In this document: positions 15,310 through 25,300 of the stretch, piece after piece
Layout: each line of letters begins with the position of its first letter
Numbering within the stretch: the first letter of the stretch is position 1
DNA from: Candidatus Poribacteria bacterium
GTDB lineage: Bacteria; Poribacteria; WGA-4E; WGA-3G
NCBI GenBank assembly: GCA_026710795.1
Contig: JAPOQK010000022.1
Location: 1 to 59,390, forward strand
Length of the DNA stretch: 59,390 nucleotides
Direction: 5' to 3'
Program-made: the position numbers and the translations under genes
The notes under the pieces: generated by a model
The model's input: the letters and a program-made list of their open reading frames with translations, nothing else
The model's database searches: none
What the model was told of the DNA's origin: nothing

Positions 15310-16851
15310 TTAGTCTTGTCGCCAATATGGAATTGTTAATGAGTTCCCATTACGTACAACGATACCAAGACAAGTTGCAATTGTTTTTCCTGAAAGATCA
15401 ACTCCAGAAGATACAATACGATATCCCTGTGATCGGTATGTAACCCAATCTACTACCTCTCTGAAAGTATTATCATCAACTTCTTCAATGTCTAAGAGTT
15501 GTCCTATATCGGTGAATGGATTTCCCTGAATCTGCGGTTCTGATTGGTTTTGTGCATCCGGGTTTTCCTCTTCGCGACGGGCAACGATTGCTTGTGCTTT
15601 TGTTTGATCCATCCCAGGTAAAAGTTGTAAAATATTTACAGATGCGGTATTTACATTAATCAAACCATTTACAGTTTCACCATCTCTTGCTGTAACTTTA
15701 TCTGCGATACCCGCAAGGTCTTGAACAGATAATATTCTCACCTGTTTTATTTGATCAATGTTTTGGAAAAAACCTTGAGAATTGCGGTATGCTATAATAC
15801 GTTCAGCAATCCCGTTGTCAATTCCTTGAAGTCCGGTAAGTTCTTCTGAGTCAGCGGTATTAATATTAACTAATGAGTTGCTGTCATCGAAATTAAAGTC
15901 ATCATTTCCACCAAAAAAGTCTCCCCCGCCATCCCTGCCTCCATTTCCACCACCACTGTCTTCAACAGTAATCTCACTACTAATATTATTAAATACATTA
16001 TCTGATACAGCTGGGACATCTAACAGATCAGAAATACTATCAAAGTCGCGTTGTTGAATAATCGCATTTGCCTCACCTTGTGAAAAGAGGTTTTGATTAT
16101 TGTTAGAACGAATCTGACTTAGTTGCTGTGCATTTGCGGAATTGATATTGACTCGTTGTTGTCCACCTGCATCGGTATTTGAGTCAACGGAATAGACGGT
16201 TGCAGTATTAACAAGTCCACCGACACTCGTCATTGAAATAGTTGGAGGCAAAGGTTCATCAGATCCGCTTGTTGCTTCTTCTGCTGCAGCTTGTTGCTGT
16301 AATCCGTAAAGTATATCTTTCGTCATTCCCTCTACCCGTGCTACATCTCGGATAGTACGGTATGGACGTCCTTCAACGATGCGAGTAGCGAGATCACCAG
16401 TTTCGTTATTTTCTGGTTGGGCACCTAAATAAGAGAGTAGATTTCTAATAAGGTCTACTTCTGCTTCATTGATGTTTATCCTTGACGCTTCATCTGTAAT
16501 GGTTACCTGATATGGGATGAATCCTCCGATTTGGAAGCCGTCCTCAATCTGCTGTTCAATTGGTGCTGCCCATGTTTCACCAAGGGAGTCAAAATTGGTC
16601 TCATCCATGCTTAACATTGCAACACCCATCTCAAATCCTGATTTTGCAGCGTAATGGTATTTCATTCTGTCTAAAAAGTTTCGCTGTGCTTTGCTTTCAA
16701 GGTTATAAGAATACAGCATCTGCATAGCTAAAACAGACAGGACCGTCAGAATCCATAGCGTAGAAATAAGTGACAACCCGTTCGAATCACCCAATCGAAA
16801 CGACGCTGAAACGTTATATTTATTCTGTGGATAGGTTGTTGAATTTCCCAT
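15310..16851 (-). CDS. gspK: GspK-like minor pseudopilin with helix-hairpin-helix repeats
   Basis: A 513-residue protein starting with a prepilin-like leader: cleavage is expected in SNG-LSLISTLWIL, about residue 25. It lacks the conserved Glu at position 5, as is typical of GspK. The mature part has four helix-hairpin-helix/ComEA-like segments beginning ININEAEVDLI, VNINSANAQQL, VNINTADSEEL and INVNTASVNIL. A Gly/Asp/Asn-rich linker lies near residue 300. GspK caps the pseudopilus tip with GspI and GspJ. At 513 residues it is longer than the usual 300-350 because of the extra repeats. It follows the GspJ gene by 25 bp. Confidence 0.85.
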   Translation of the reverse strand: MGNSTTYPQNKYNVSASFRLGDSNGLSLISTLWILTVLSVLAMQMLYSYNLESKAQRNFLDRMKYHYAAKSGFEMGVAMLSMDETNFDSLGETWAAPIEQQIEDGFQIGGFIPYQVTITDEASRININEAEVDLIRNLLSYLGAQPENNETGDLATRIVEGRPYRTIRDVARVEGMTKDILYGLQQQAAAEEATSGSDEPLPPTISMTSVGGLVNTATVYSVDSNTDAGGQQRVNINSANAQQLSQIRSNNNQNLFSQGEANAIIQQRDFDSISDLLDVPAVSDNVFNNISSEITVEDSGGGNGGRDGGGDFFGGNDDFNFDDSNSLVNINTADSEELTGLQGIDNGIAERIIAYRNSQGFFQNIDQIKQVRILSVQDLAGIADKVTARDGETVNGLINVNTASVNILQLLPGMDQTKAQAIVARREEENPDAQNQSEPQIQGNPFTDIGQLLDIEEVDDNTFREVVDWVTYRSQGYRIVSSGVDLSGKTIATCLGIVVRNGNSLTIPYWRQD

Positions 16852-16876
16852 AATTTACTTCCAAAGGTATACCAGA

Positions 16877-17746
16877 TTATTCTTTTGCTGCACTTGGTGG
16901 TAGAAACACCATAGTAGATTGTGTTAATGCATCTGGTGGTATACCCCCTTGGGTTTGAGCGAATGTTTGCGGACTGGATGATTGACGCTTTTCTTCATCT
17001 ATAACACTAATTAAAATTGATATAGCAATTGGAATTGCATCTGTTTGATTCCAAGTTTCATATTGAGATTCACCATCGAAATACTTAATATCAAAGTTTA
17101 CAATTCCATCAATTAATGGAACTGCTGTAAAGTCAATCGGTGTGCCGTTTTCATCTACAGTTGGAACAGTTCCAGAATTCATAAATGCATCAACTACCAA
17201 TTCTGGATCCAGTGCGGTAGTTACAATGCGATATAACGATAGAGTTTCTTCTTGCAATGTCGTGGCTTGTCCGGGTTGCTGCACTCCTGTATAAGGTGGT
17301 GGAATAGTATTTACACTTTGCCTTTCTTCAAAAGGAATCTTTGGACCTATATAGTAAGCTACACGACGGACATCACTGAGTGGCGGGGATGTTAAAGTTT
17401 CCACTGAACCTGAAGTTATATGAAATGGATCTGGATCTGTCTTTACCAATGTTACAAAACTGATTATATCCATCTCACCTGATTCTGTGGGTAAGTCTTC
17501 AGAAAAAATGGTCAACATTTCATCGGATGTATCCGCCTGCATCTGGCTAAGATCTGTACTTAGTTTATTTAAAGCCACACGTGTGCGTTGGGTCTGTATT
17601 AGTTTTGATTGTGTTAGATGGTATGATTTTATTGCTGTATTGAAGACTGCGTAAGAGGAACCTCCAAGAATAATGACGACACTAACGGCAGTTAACATTT
17701 CCACGAGTGTCAATCCACTTTCATTGTTTTTTATTATATTTCTCAT
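16877..17746 (-). CDS. gspJ: GspJ-like minor pseudopilin
   Basis: A 289-residue protein with a class III prepilin signal: leader MRNIIKNNESG then LTLVEMLTAVSVVIILGG, with Glu at position 5 of the mature form. The C-terminal domain is long and beta-rich, as in GspJ. Its position between the GspI- and GspK-like genes supports the assignment. It would form the pseudopilus tip with I and K. No strong ribosome binding site is visible. A 226-bp gap separates it from the preceding GspI-like gene, which could hold an internal promoter or processing site, though I see no consensus there. Confidence 0.8.
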   Translation of the reverse strand: MRNIIKNNESGLTLVEMLTAVSVVIILGGSSYAVFNTAIKSYHLTQSKLIQTQRTRVALNKLSTDLSQMQADTSDEMLTIFSEDLPTESGEMDIISFVTLVKTDPDPFHITSGSVETLTSPPLSDVRRVAYYIGPKIPFEERQSVNTIPPPYTGVQQPGQATTLQEETLSLYRIVTTALDPELVVDAFMNSGTVPTVDENGTPIDFTAVPLIDGIVNFDIKYFDGESQYETWNQTDAIPIAISILISVIDEEKRQSSSPQTFAQTQGGIPPDALTQSTMVFLPPSAAKE

Positions 17747-17972
17747 AATTCTGTGTTCCGTGTCTGAGGTTTTATAAAGGCAACTTACGCTATTTTCTTC
17801 TGTTTTTTATACGAGATTGAAATATATCTGTTTCTGTACTTTTCAGAAATTCAGAGAAATGCAAGACGCTTACTTGTCTAATAATGTTGTAAATACCAAT
17901 AGGGACTGGGTTCGTAGATAATACACCGTTTAAGCTATTTATACAGAATTTAAAATATAACGCGGACAATTA

Positions 17973-18380
17973 TCAGTTTTCCTGTTGCTGGATTTCTCTG
18001 CTAGCCATATATGAGAACATTGAAATTGATTGCATCCTTCCAACATGCTCCCAAGAGACAGTTAACTCAATTTTCCGAAGTCCGATTATTTCTTCAGATT
18101 CAACATCTGTAACAGCAGTTTGCCACTCAAAGATGGAATTTCCTCCAAAAACATCACTATCTTGTCCAGTCTCTGGGTACCCGGCGGCTTCAAGTTCTGC
18201 CATTTTGGATTTCAACAGGTATAGTGCCGTAATTCTATGATCAGTTTTACCAATGGTTGCATTGGTATCACTAAATACCTTCAGGAGCGCAGGAAGAATA
18301 GCCGCCATAATTGCTATGGTTATTAGTATTTCGGCAAGTGTGAATCCTTCTTCCCGTGCGAATAATAATCTGTTAGTCAT
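17973..18380 (-). CDS. gspI: GspI-like minor pseudopilin
   Basis: A 135-residue protein, normal size for GspI. The leader MTNRLLFAREEG precedes FTLAEILITIAIMAAILP, a standard prepilin cleavage site with Glu5. The motif LLKSKMAELEAAGYPETGQ is typical of the GspI family, where an early Glu/Ala-rich helix is followed by a small beta domain. It lies 6 bp after the GspH-like gene, so the two are translated from the same message. Confidence 0.8.
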   Translation of the reverse strand: MTNRLLFAREEGFTLAEILITIAIMAAILPALLKVFSDTNATIGKTDHRITALYLLKSKMAELEAAGYPETGQDSDVFGGNSIFEWQTAVTDVESEEIIGLRKIELTVSWEHVGRMQSISMFSYMASREIQQQEN

Positions 18381-18386
18381 CTTACA

Positions 18387-19001
18387 TCAGTTCCCTAAAC
18401 CTAACGTTTGTATTTGTTCTGGGGTCATCTGTTCAACGCGTGATCGTCCGGTTACCCCTTCAACAGTGATTGAGATTACTTTGTTTTTGACGTTTGTTAG
18501 ATAAATAAAAGTATCTTCCGATGTTGCATTCGGGGTGAAATAGACATAATCTACTCCCGATATTATCTGTTCTGTTCTTCCATCGTGTGTTGTAACCAAA
18601 GATGCTATTGAAATACTTTGGTTGAGAGTTTGAGGTATACCCATGACTCCACCTGTTCTGGAAACTACAACTTGTTCCCCGTTTGTGGCAGCAACACTTG
18701 TTGTCTGACCTGCTGAAGCAATTGGGTTTTGCACATCAAAAATCTCGCTGGAAGTCAGCCAATATCTATTATTATCAATATCAAAGACTACGAGATGCGT
18801 AGTTCGTTCGGTCAGTGCCATTTCACGGGCGAATGTGAGTGTGTCAGCAATCGCCCGTGCAGAGGTATTTAACCGACGCGATGCAGCAAAACCCCGCATC
18901 GCAGGCATTGATATTGAGGACAATACTGCAATAATCGCCAATACCACCATAATTTCCATGAGACTAAAACCTTCCTCAATATTGAGGGAATTTCGTCTCA
19001 T
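18387..19001 (-). CDS. gspH: GspH-like minor pseudopilin
   Basis: A prepilin-like protein of about 204 residues with leader MRRNSLNIEEG followed by FSLMEIMVVLAIIAVLSS. The reading frame stays open upstream to an ATG at 19118, which would overlap the GspG gene by 86 bp. I prefer the ATG at 19001 because it gives an 11-residue leader like the neighbouring pseudopilins (11-12 residues) and removes the overlap. An intermediate ATG at 19058 is also possible, and no start has a clear Shine-Dalgarno sequence. The mature part has the GspH/FimT-like pattern of a long helix, then SASRRLNTSARAIADTLTFA. Confidence 0.75.
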   Translation of the reverse strand: MRRNSLNIEEGFSLMEIMVVLAIIAVLSSISMPAMRGFAASRRLNTSARAIADTLTFAREMALTERTTHLVVFDIDNNRYWLTSSEIFDVQNPIASAGQTTSVAATNGEQVVVSRTGGVMGIPQTLNQSISIASLVTTHDGRTEQIISGVDYVYFTPNATSEDTFIYLTNVKNKVISITVEGVTGRSRVEQMTPEQIQTLGLGN

Positions 19002-19032
19002 TTTAGGTGTCGAACTTCCAGAGAATTGATTT

Positions 19033-19491
19033 TTATTGGTTCTGTGTTGTTTCTTCATCAATCCAGTTGTGGATGTCCTCATCAAGCTTCTCACCACCCA
19101 ATTTTCCGTCTTTACCATACGACATTAGGTCATAATCATATCCATAATGAGTACCAGGATACCGGTAGACATAAGGGTTCCCCCACGGATCATCGGTTAT
19201 TGGGGTTTTTGTATACGGACCGTCCCAATTGACAGTTACCTGACTTGGTGCGCGCCACAACGCTTGTAACCCCTCTTCAGTAGACGGGTATGCACCTACA
19301 TCAATATTATACTGAGACAATGCAACACCAAGATTCGCAATTTCTGTTTTTGCTTTACCAACCCTTGCGTCGTCAATGGCTGTTATCACACGCGGCGCAA
19401 TAAATGCTGCCAATATACCTAAAATCGCGATAACGATTGTCAATTCAATTAAGGTTAAACCTGATTCGTCTGTTCTAAACTGTTTGAACAT
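19033..19491 (-). CDS. gspG: GspG major pseudopilin
   Basis: A 152-residue protein with leader MFKQFRTDESG and mature start LTLIELTIVIAILGILAAF (Glu5 present). The C-terminal PWGNPYVYR and SYGKDGKLGGEKLDEDI match the calcium-binding loop specific to type II secretion major pseudopilins, which separates GspG from type IV pilins. AAAGGAG precedes the ATG by about 10 bases. This subunit polymerises into the piston-like pseudopilus. A 140-bp gap separates it from the GspF gene. Confidence 0.93.
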   Translation of the reverse strand: MFKQFRTDESGLTLIELTIVIAILGILAAFIAPRVITAIDDARVGKAKTEIANLGVALSQYNIDVGAYPSTEEGLQALWRAPSQVTVNWDGPYTKTPITDDPWGNPYVYRYPGTHYGYDYDLMSYGKDGKLGGEKLDEDIHNWIDEETTQNQ

Positions 19492-19631
19492 TTAATTAAA
19501 CTCCTTTTCGTTTTTCAAAACGTCATGTTCTTGTTCTTTCATAAAGTTCCTTATATCTGAACTTGTCTATATTTAGACATATAATCTCTGTGATAGTTTA
19601 GAAAATAACCTTCTACAACTGATATTCTTTA

Positions 19632-20855
19632 TTAATTGCCAATCAATTTGTTTGCTTCGAAAATCGGTAGAATCATTGCTACAGCAATAAACCCGATAAG
19701 CAAACCCATAAATAAAATGACTAATGGACCAATTGAACCAGTTACTCTTTCAAGATTTTTCTTGATTTCCATGTCGTAGTAATCAGATAACTTTTTTAAC
19801 ATTGTAACAGGTTCACCGGATTCCTCACCAACAGCGATCATGTGTGTCACGAGTGTAGGAAAGTCCTCACTCTGGTCAAGTTCTCGTGAAAGAGTAGAAC
19901 CCTGTTCTACCTCTTTTTCTGCCTCTAAGATAATATTACTGTATACTTTATTTCCGATAATATCTTTAACAACTCCCAAGGCAGGTAGCATACGCACTCC
20001 ATTTTCCAAAAGAGTAGCCATTGTTCGCGTAAATCGGACGATGGCAAAGGTACTAAAGATACTCCCTACAAGTGGTAACTTAATCTTTAACCGGTCAAAC
20101 TGTGTCTTTCCATTATCTGTCTGTAAATAATTGCGTACCAGAATACCTACGGGTGCAGCCACTAATACCCCTATCCACCAGTAATTCGCGAGTACATCCG
20201 AAATAGCGATAAGAATTTGTGTTGGCATTGGTAATGTGCCACCAAGGTCTTCAAACATAGTTGTGAACTTCGGAATAACGAAAATCATCAAAATTGTAAC
20301 CGATAAGATCATCAATGCGGCAAGTATAGCAGGATAGAATAGGGCAGAAACGACTTGATTTTTGAGTAGTCGTTGCTTTTCAGCGAATTCTGCCAGTCGT
20401 TCCAAAACTTCACCTAATACACCACCAGTTTCACCCGCCTTTACCATGTTAACGTATAGATCAGCAAAGACTTTTGGATGTTGGTTTAATGCATCGTTAA
20501 AGGTCGCGCCGTGTTCAACATCGTATTTGACCTGAGAAACAATTCGGTTTAATTCCGGGTTTGTAATCTGTTCTAAAGTTACCTCTAAGGCACGTGGTAG
20601 TGCAACGTGAGCATTAATTAACGCTGCTAACTGATAGGTGAAAAATTCAACATCAGCAGATTTTATTTTCTTCGAGCCAATACTAAACAAACGTTTTGCT
20701 TTAGTTTCGAGTGCAACACCTTCCTCCATAATCTGTGTCGGCCAGTACCCCATCTGTCGTAATTGCACTTTCAACTCAGCTGTTGAGTCTGCTTCTAAAG
20801 TATTATTTACTGTTGCACCACTGTGAGTGATAGCTTCATATTGATATCTTGGCAT
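19632..20855 (-). CDS. gspF: GspF/PilC inner-membrane platform protein
   Basis: A 407-residue protein with two T2SSF domains, each with a cytoplasmic helical bundle and hydrophobic segments (near residues 170-195, 220-240 and 375-398). The family signatures KAGETGGVLGEVLERLAEF (first half) and GEESGEPVTMLKKLSDYYD (second half) are clear. An N-terminal YEAITHSG segment is also typical. It is the platform on which pseudopilins are assembled. It lies 73 bp downstream of the GspE gene. Confidence 0.93.
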   Translation of the reverse strand: MPRYQYEAITHSGATVNNTLEADSTAELKVQLRQMGYWPTQIMEEGVALETKAKRLFSIGSKKIKSADVEFFTYQLAALINAHVALPRALEVTLEQITNPELNRIVSQVKYDVEHGATFNDALNQHPKVFADLYVNMVKAGETGGVLGEVLERLAEFAEKQRLLKNQVVSALFYPAILAALMILSVTILMIFVIPKFTTMFEDLGGTLPMPTQILIAISDVLANYWWIGVLVAAPVGILVRNYLQTDNGKTQFDRLKIKLPLVGSIFSTFAIVRFTRTMATLLENGVRMLPALGVVKDIIGNKVYSNIILEAEKEVEQGSTLSRELDQSEDFPTLVTHMIAVGEESGEPVTMLKKLSDYYDMEIKKNLERVTGSIGPLVILFMGLLIGFIAVAMILPIFEANKLIGN

Positions 20856-20928
20856 GGTTATTCTCTATAATAATGTTCTGTATTCATTATGGTAGACACA
20901 CCTACAAAACACATCTGCACACGGTTGT

Positions 20929-22821
20929 TTAAACAACCGCATTCTGTTCAGACGTATCCTTATGGTCTTCATCAAAATCAAAAACATCTTCTTGGGTAAG
21001 TCGTACGACTTCGTCAATAGTTGTCATTCCTTGAGTGACCTTTTGCCATCCGTCTTCGCGTAAACTTCTCATACCTAATTTCACCGCGAGTCGACGTAGT
21101 TCGCTGGTAGATACATGCTGAAGTGTCATATCTCGCAATTCTTCAGTCATAAAAATTACTTCAAAGATACCGATTCTACCTCTGTAACCTCTACCACGGC
21201 ATTCTTTACAACCACCTACTTTTGCACGTGGAATTTCCAGATCAGTTGACACTTCAACACCGTTGTTACTAAAGATGCCAGCAAGATCCTTTTCAGTCGG
21301 TTGATACATTTCGCGACAAGCTCTGCAAACACGACGGGCTAACCGTTGTGCAATTATACCTTCTACTGTGGACGAAACCAAATACGGTTCCACATTCATA
21401 TCAATAAGACGTGTGATAGCACCAGGAGCATCATTTGTATGTAACGTACTAAATACAAGGTGACCGGTAAGCGATGTATGAATTGCCATTTCTGCTGTCT
21501 CATAGTCACGAATCTCACCAACCAACACCTTATCTGGGTCTTGACGTAGAATATGTCGTAAACCATCTGCAAATGAAAACTGAATATCTGGATTAACTTG
21601 TATCTGGTTTATTCCTTCTAATTCATATTCCACAGGATCTTCAAGGGTAATGATTTTGACTTCCGGTGTGTTGATCTCTTTTAAACATGCATAGAGTGTC
21701 GTAGTTTTACCACTACCTGTAGGTCCCGTTGCGAGGATTATTCCATGTGGTCTGTGAATCATCCGTTGGAACATTTCATAGTTATTATCAGTAAGACCGA
21801 GTTCAGCCAAACCAAATTCAATGGATTGACGATCAAGAATACGTAGGACAACACTTTCACTATGCTGCGTAGCAACAGTAGGCACAGTAGATACACGTAA
21901 GTCAATCTGACGTCCACCCCGCAGACTGGCAATTTCTTTATTGATTTTGCCATCTTGTGGACGACGACGTTCTGCAACGTCCATCCCTGCCATAATTTTA
22001 ATACGAGAGGTAATTGCAGACTGAAGATACGCAGGGGGTTGTTCTTGGTCTTCTAATACACCATCAACCCGAAATCGTATTTTTAACTCTTCCGGATATG
22101 GTTCAATGTGTATATCACTAGCACCAGCACGAACAGCATCAATTATCATCTGGTCAACTGCGTTGACAACAGTTGGGTCTTCGAGATCCTTTTCGTCAAT
22201 ACCGAAGTCTTCAATTCTTTCACGTTCAATTGTTGCAGCTGCACCAACCGGACCTTTGATACCAGCACTTAGAAGTGATGCAGCATCTTTTCCGTAATAT
22301 CGAACAATGGCATCAGAAATCTCATCTTCGTTAGCAAGCAGCAAGTTAATCTCACACTCAGTGACGAATTGAATTTCGTCAATCAACATAATATCATGAA
22401 CATCCGCTACTGCTACTGTAAGTATATTCCCATCAAGACTAATCGGTACAATCTTATTGCGATAAGCAAAACTGGGAGGTACTTTTTCAAGAGCTTCCTT
22501 GTCCGGATTGACTTCTATCAATTGAACGATAGGCGTTCCCGTTTCACGTCCTTTTTTCGCAAGTTCAAGGATATGTTCAGATACGTATGTGGAAAGAACT
22601 GCCTCCTCAGACTCACCGGCTTTTTCAATCTCATCCAGTATTTCTCGATAACTATGTGATTCCGAACCTGAAGCACCAGTAACCCCTTCTTCAAGTTGAA
22701 TAGGTTTATTCACCCAACCTTCAAGGATTTTTTCATGAATTTGATGATATTCCTGATCTGTTAATAGATCGGCATCTCGTAATACTTCAACGAGTGATTT
22801 TTTGGGAGGGATACCGTACAT
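20929..22821 (-). CDS. gspE: GspE/PilB secretion ATPase
   Basis: A 630-residue hexameric ATPase that powers pseudopilus assembly. It has an N-terminal MshEN/GspE_N-type domain (about residues 85-180). The ATPase core has Walker A GPTGSGKTTTLYA at about 366, an Asp box TLEDPVEYE, Walker B LVGEIRDYETAE and His box LHTNDAPGAITR. Near the C-terminus two CxxC pairs (CRACREMY and CKECRGRG) form the zinc-binding tetracysteine motif of GspE/PilB. It is the first gene of the minus-strand operon, and a spaced AAGGAA precedes the ATG. The extra N-terminal 80 residues may contact the GspL-like protein. Confidence 0.94.
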   Translation of the reverse strand: MYGIPPKKSLVEVLRDADLLTDQEYHQIHEKILEGWVNKPIQLEEGVTGASGSESHSYREILDEIEKAGESEEAVLSTYVSEHILELAKKGRETGTPIVQLIEVNPDKEALEKVPPSFAYRNKIVPISLDGNILTVAVADVHDIMLIDEIQFVTECEINLLLANEDEISDAIVRYYGKDAASLLSAGIKGPVGAAATIERERIEDFGIDEKDLEDPTVVNAVDQMIIDAVRAGASDIHIEPYPEELKIRFRVDGVLEDQEQPPAYLQSAITSRIKIMAGMDVAERRRPQDGKINKEIASLRGGRQIDLRVSTVPTVATQHSESVVLRILDRQSIEFGLAELGLTDNNYEMFQRMIHRPHGIILATGPTGSGKTTTLYACLKEINTPEVKIITLEDPVEYELEGINQIQVNPDIQFSFADGLRHILRQDPDKVLVGEIRDYETAEMAIHTSLTGHLVFSTLHTNDAPGAITRLIDMNVEPYLVSSTVEGIIAQRLARRVCRACREMYQPTEKDLAGIFSNNGVEVSTDLEIPRAKVGGCKECRGRGYRGRIGIFEVIFMTEELRDMTLQHVSTSELRRLAVKLGMRSLREDGWQKVTQGMTTIDEVVRLTQEDVFDFDEDHKDTSEQNAVV

Positions 22822-23596
22822 AATAGTATTATTGTTCCTTATTGATTTTCAGATAATCAGTGCTTTATGACGCAGCATTACCTATTTGGTTTAAAATCAA
22901 CCACTCAAAACACCTTATGTTTAATGTTAGTTTAAACAATGTAAATAATCTTACTGCCACGGATGTGGTTTGTACAAAGAAAAGTAATATCATGCAGGAA
23001 TGAATACCCAATTGGGTAATTAATAATCATTATTCAACCAACGTCCTTGAAGGTCAAATTATATCAGTTTGTTCTCAAACTTGCCGTTTTAGACGATAAA
23101 ACATGGTAAAAAGTTTAAATCCATTCTAAAAGACTTCACCATTTAGTAACAAATTGTTAGGTCAAATATGAGATATATCAACGAAATGTATCTATATTCC
23201 AAAAACATGGTTATAATATATGATTATGAATGTCAAACTGCGATTTGGCATCTTAAAACCGTATTTGTCTATTAGACTGAAGTGTTATGTATATGTTCGA
23301 AATAATAGAAAATAGTTGTGTTTATCCATTTTTTGATCTTTTTTCAAGTATTTGCAGGAATCTTTCATTTTTTTTAAACATTTTGCTTGACAAAACGTTA
23401 TAGTATAATGTATTATTAATCTTTGGCAGATTTCTAAGTAAATTGGATTTACGAAATTTTTCACGATTCTTCCAACTAACTATAGTTAAATTTGTGAAAT
23501 TTACAGAAGAAAAAATGGGTTTACAGCGTATTTACAGAGCGCACCTACACAACTTGGACGTAATTCCTGGTAATTTTATATAAGGAGAGGAGACGA
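22822..23596. other. Divergent intergenic region between secretion operon and sigma factor gene
   Basis: 775 bp without a convincing gene. It must hold the minus-strand promoter for the GspE operon, but I could not find a good -35/-10 pair. The plus-strand promoter for the sigma gene is annotated separately. The sequence is AT-rich and contains no repeats shared with the rest of the window. Confidence 0.55.
23387..23416 (+). promoter_or_regulatory. Predicted promoter of the sigma factor gene
   Basis: TTGACA at 23387-23392 is followed after 18 bp by TATTAT at 23411-23416. A TATAAT at 23404-23409 is present but spaced only 11 bp from this -35. The leader to the ATG at 23597 would be about 170 nt, long enough for further control elements. 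Confidence 0.5.
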
Positions 23597-24565
23597 ATGG
23601 AAACCGAGTATTTCGGTGAAACAGAAGATATTAATGGTGTTGATACATATATAGATGATGTGTATCCGGCGGAAGAGACAGAATATGCGAATGACTACAA
23701 AGGTAGTGATAGAAGTGCTTTAACAAGTTGGTTAAGAAGTGTTGCAGGACATCGTTTATTAACTCGTGAAGAAGAAGTAGAATTAGCAAAACGAATTGAG
23801 GCTGGTGATACATCGGCGCGGGACGAACTTGTTCAGGCTAATTTGCGACTCGTCATTTCTATTGCAGTTAAGTATCAAGGGAACAAAGTACCGCTTGAAG
23901 ATTTGATTCAGGAAGGAAATATCGGGTTAATTAAAGCAGCTGGTAAATTTGATTATCGAAAAGGTTTTAAGTTTAGTACTTATGCAATCTGGTGGATTAA
24001 GCAATCAATTATGCGTACACTTGATAACTTTGCTAGATCTATTCGATTACCCGCATATATTGTTGCGAAGATGAATAAGTTTGATTCAACGTATTCCACA
24101 CTCTGTCAAGAACTTCAGCGTGAACCTACACGTGCTGAAATTGCTGAAGCACTTGACCTAACTGTACAACAAGTAGAGGAAATATTAACTTTTAATGCGG
24201 ATACCATTTCAATGGATTTGCCTTTAGGCGACGAACGATCATCGCGTTCCGCGGCTACATTGGGGGATTTGATTGAAGATCCATCTACTGCATCGGAAGA
24301 TGGCGCGATTGAACAATTGATCACACATGATTTGGTTGAACAATTTCTCAGCAAACTTTCTGAACGTGAACAGCAAGTACTAAAAATGCGTTTCGGACTT
24401 GAAGATGGTGAACGAAAAACACTCCGTGAAATCGGGGATGCACTTGACGTTACCAGAGAACGTATACGACAATTAGAAATCTATGCAATTTCTCAATTAA
24501 GCAACCTTTACAACGAAATGGGTGAATTTCGCACAGAATACACGGTTGATCAAACGGCTGCATAA
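23597..24565 (+). CDS. RpoD/SigA-family RNA polymerase sigma factor
   Basis: A 322-residue sigma-70 protein lacking region 1.1. Region 1.2 starts at SWLRSVAGHRLLTREEEVEL, and region 2 includes NLRLVISIAVKYQ and KFSTYAIWWIKQSIMR (the -10 recognition helix). Region 3 follows (LPAYIVAKMNKF). Region 4 has LREIGDALDVTRERIRQLE, the -35 binding helix-turn-helix. The RpoD-like region 2.4 and 4.2 fit the consensus-like TTGACA/TATAAT boxes seen elsewhere in the window. At this size it may be the primary sigma factor of a lineage with a short form, or a group 2 sigma. The start has AAGGAGAGGAG upstream. Confidence 0.92.
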   Translation: METEYFGETEDINGVDTYIDDVYPAEETEYANDYKGSDRSALTSWLRSVAGHRLLTREEEVELAKRIEAGDTSARDELVQANLRLVISIAVKYQGNKVPLEDLIQEGNIGLIKAAGKFDYRKGFKFSTYAIWWIKQSIMRTLDNFARSIRLPAYIVAKMNKFDSTYSTLCQELQREPTRAEIAEALDLTVQQVEEILTFNADTISMDLPLGDERSSRSAATLGDLIEDPSTASEDGAIEQLITHDLVEQFLSKLSEREQQVLKMRFGLEDGERKTLREIGDALDVTRERIRQLEIYAISQLSNLYNEMGEFRTEYTVDQTAA

Positions 24566-24586
24566 GTCAAATTACGTTGGTAAATT

Positions 24587-25201
24587 ATGAAGAATATATT
24601 CAAAAAAAACGCCAGTTCTGAATCCTCTTTGTTAGTAGTGACGGAAACCGCACAAGAAAAGATTCAGAATGTTATTGAGGCTGAAGATGTGGAAGTGGAA
24701 GGACTGCGGATTAGTATTGAAGGACGCAGTGCTTCTGCTTTCCAATATAGCCTCGGGCTGGCTACGGAAGCAGAAGAAGGTGACATCGTTCTTGACATGG
24801 GAACTTTTAAGGTGCTTGTTGATTCCAATAGTGCTGATGACCTTAAAGGTGCTGTGATTGACTACGTAGAAGACCTAAATTCAAGTGGATTTAAAATTGA
24901 CAATCCAAATACTCCAACCTGGGACAATCCAAAGGCACAAAAGATTCAAGAACTCATTGATGAACGGATTAACCCTGCCGTCGCAGCACACGGTGGACAA
25001 ATTGATCTATTAAACGTTGAAGATGACGCAATTTATATCCACATGGGTGGCGGGTGTCAAGGTTGTGGTATGGCTAATGCCACCCTCAAACATGGCATCG
25101 AAGCAATGATTCAGGAAGTGTTCCCTGAAATTAAACAGGTAATTGATACAACCGACCATGCATCAGGCACTAATCCATATTATTCTTCAGGAAAAGGATA
25201 G
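24587..25201 (+). CDS. nfuA: NfuA-like Fe-S cluster carrier
   Basis: A 204-residue protein. The N-terminal part (about residues 14-105) is a degenerate A-type/IscA-like domain without the three conserved cysteines. The C-terminal part is a NifU-like domain with GGGCQGCGMAN (Cys157 and Cys160), the ligands of the bridging 4Fe-4S cluster. The combination is the NfuA layout, used to deliver Fe-S clusters to client enzymes. It starts 21 bp after the sigma gene stop and the two probably share a transcript ending at the terminator at 25264-25300. Confidence 0.87.
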   Translation: MKNIFKKNASSESSLLVVTETAQEKIQNVIEAEDVEVEGLRISIEGRSASAFQYSLGLATEAEEGDIVLDMGTFKVLVDSNSADDLKGAVIDYVEDLNSSGFKIDNPNTPTWDNPKAQKIQELIDERINPAVAAHGGQIDLLNVEDDAIYIHMGGGCQGCGMANATLKHGIEAMIQEVFPEIKQVIDTTDHASGTNPYYSSGKG

Positions 25202-25263
25202 ATGAGATTATACTAATTTCTGATGTATATTCACTTCGCAAGTATTAAAATTAAATTGAGAAG

Positions 25264-25300
25264 GTTGACTGGAGCAACAGTGCTTTAGTCAACTATTTTT
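25264..25300 (+). terminator. Terminator of the sigma-nfuA transcript
   Basis: GTTGACT (25264-25270) pairs with AGTCAAC (25287-25293), followed by TATTTTT. The second arm overlaps the stop region of the convergent GHMP kinase gene, so the terminator is partly inside its coding sequence. Confidence 0.6.

Noticed and set aside
19001..19118. Upstream start for the GspH-like gene (ATG 19118)
   Set aside because: Would overlap GspG by 86 bp and give a 50-residue leader, against 11-12 residues in its neighbours.
23404..23409. TATAAT as -10 of the sigma gene promoter
   Set aside because: Only 11 bp from the TTGACA; TATTAT at 23411 gives a normal 18-bp spacer.
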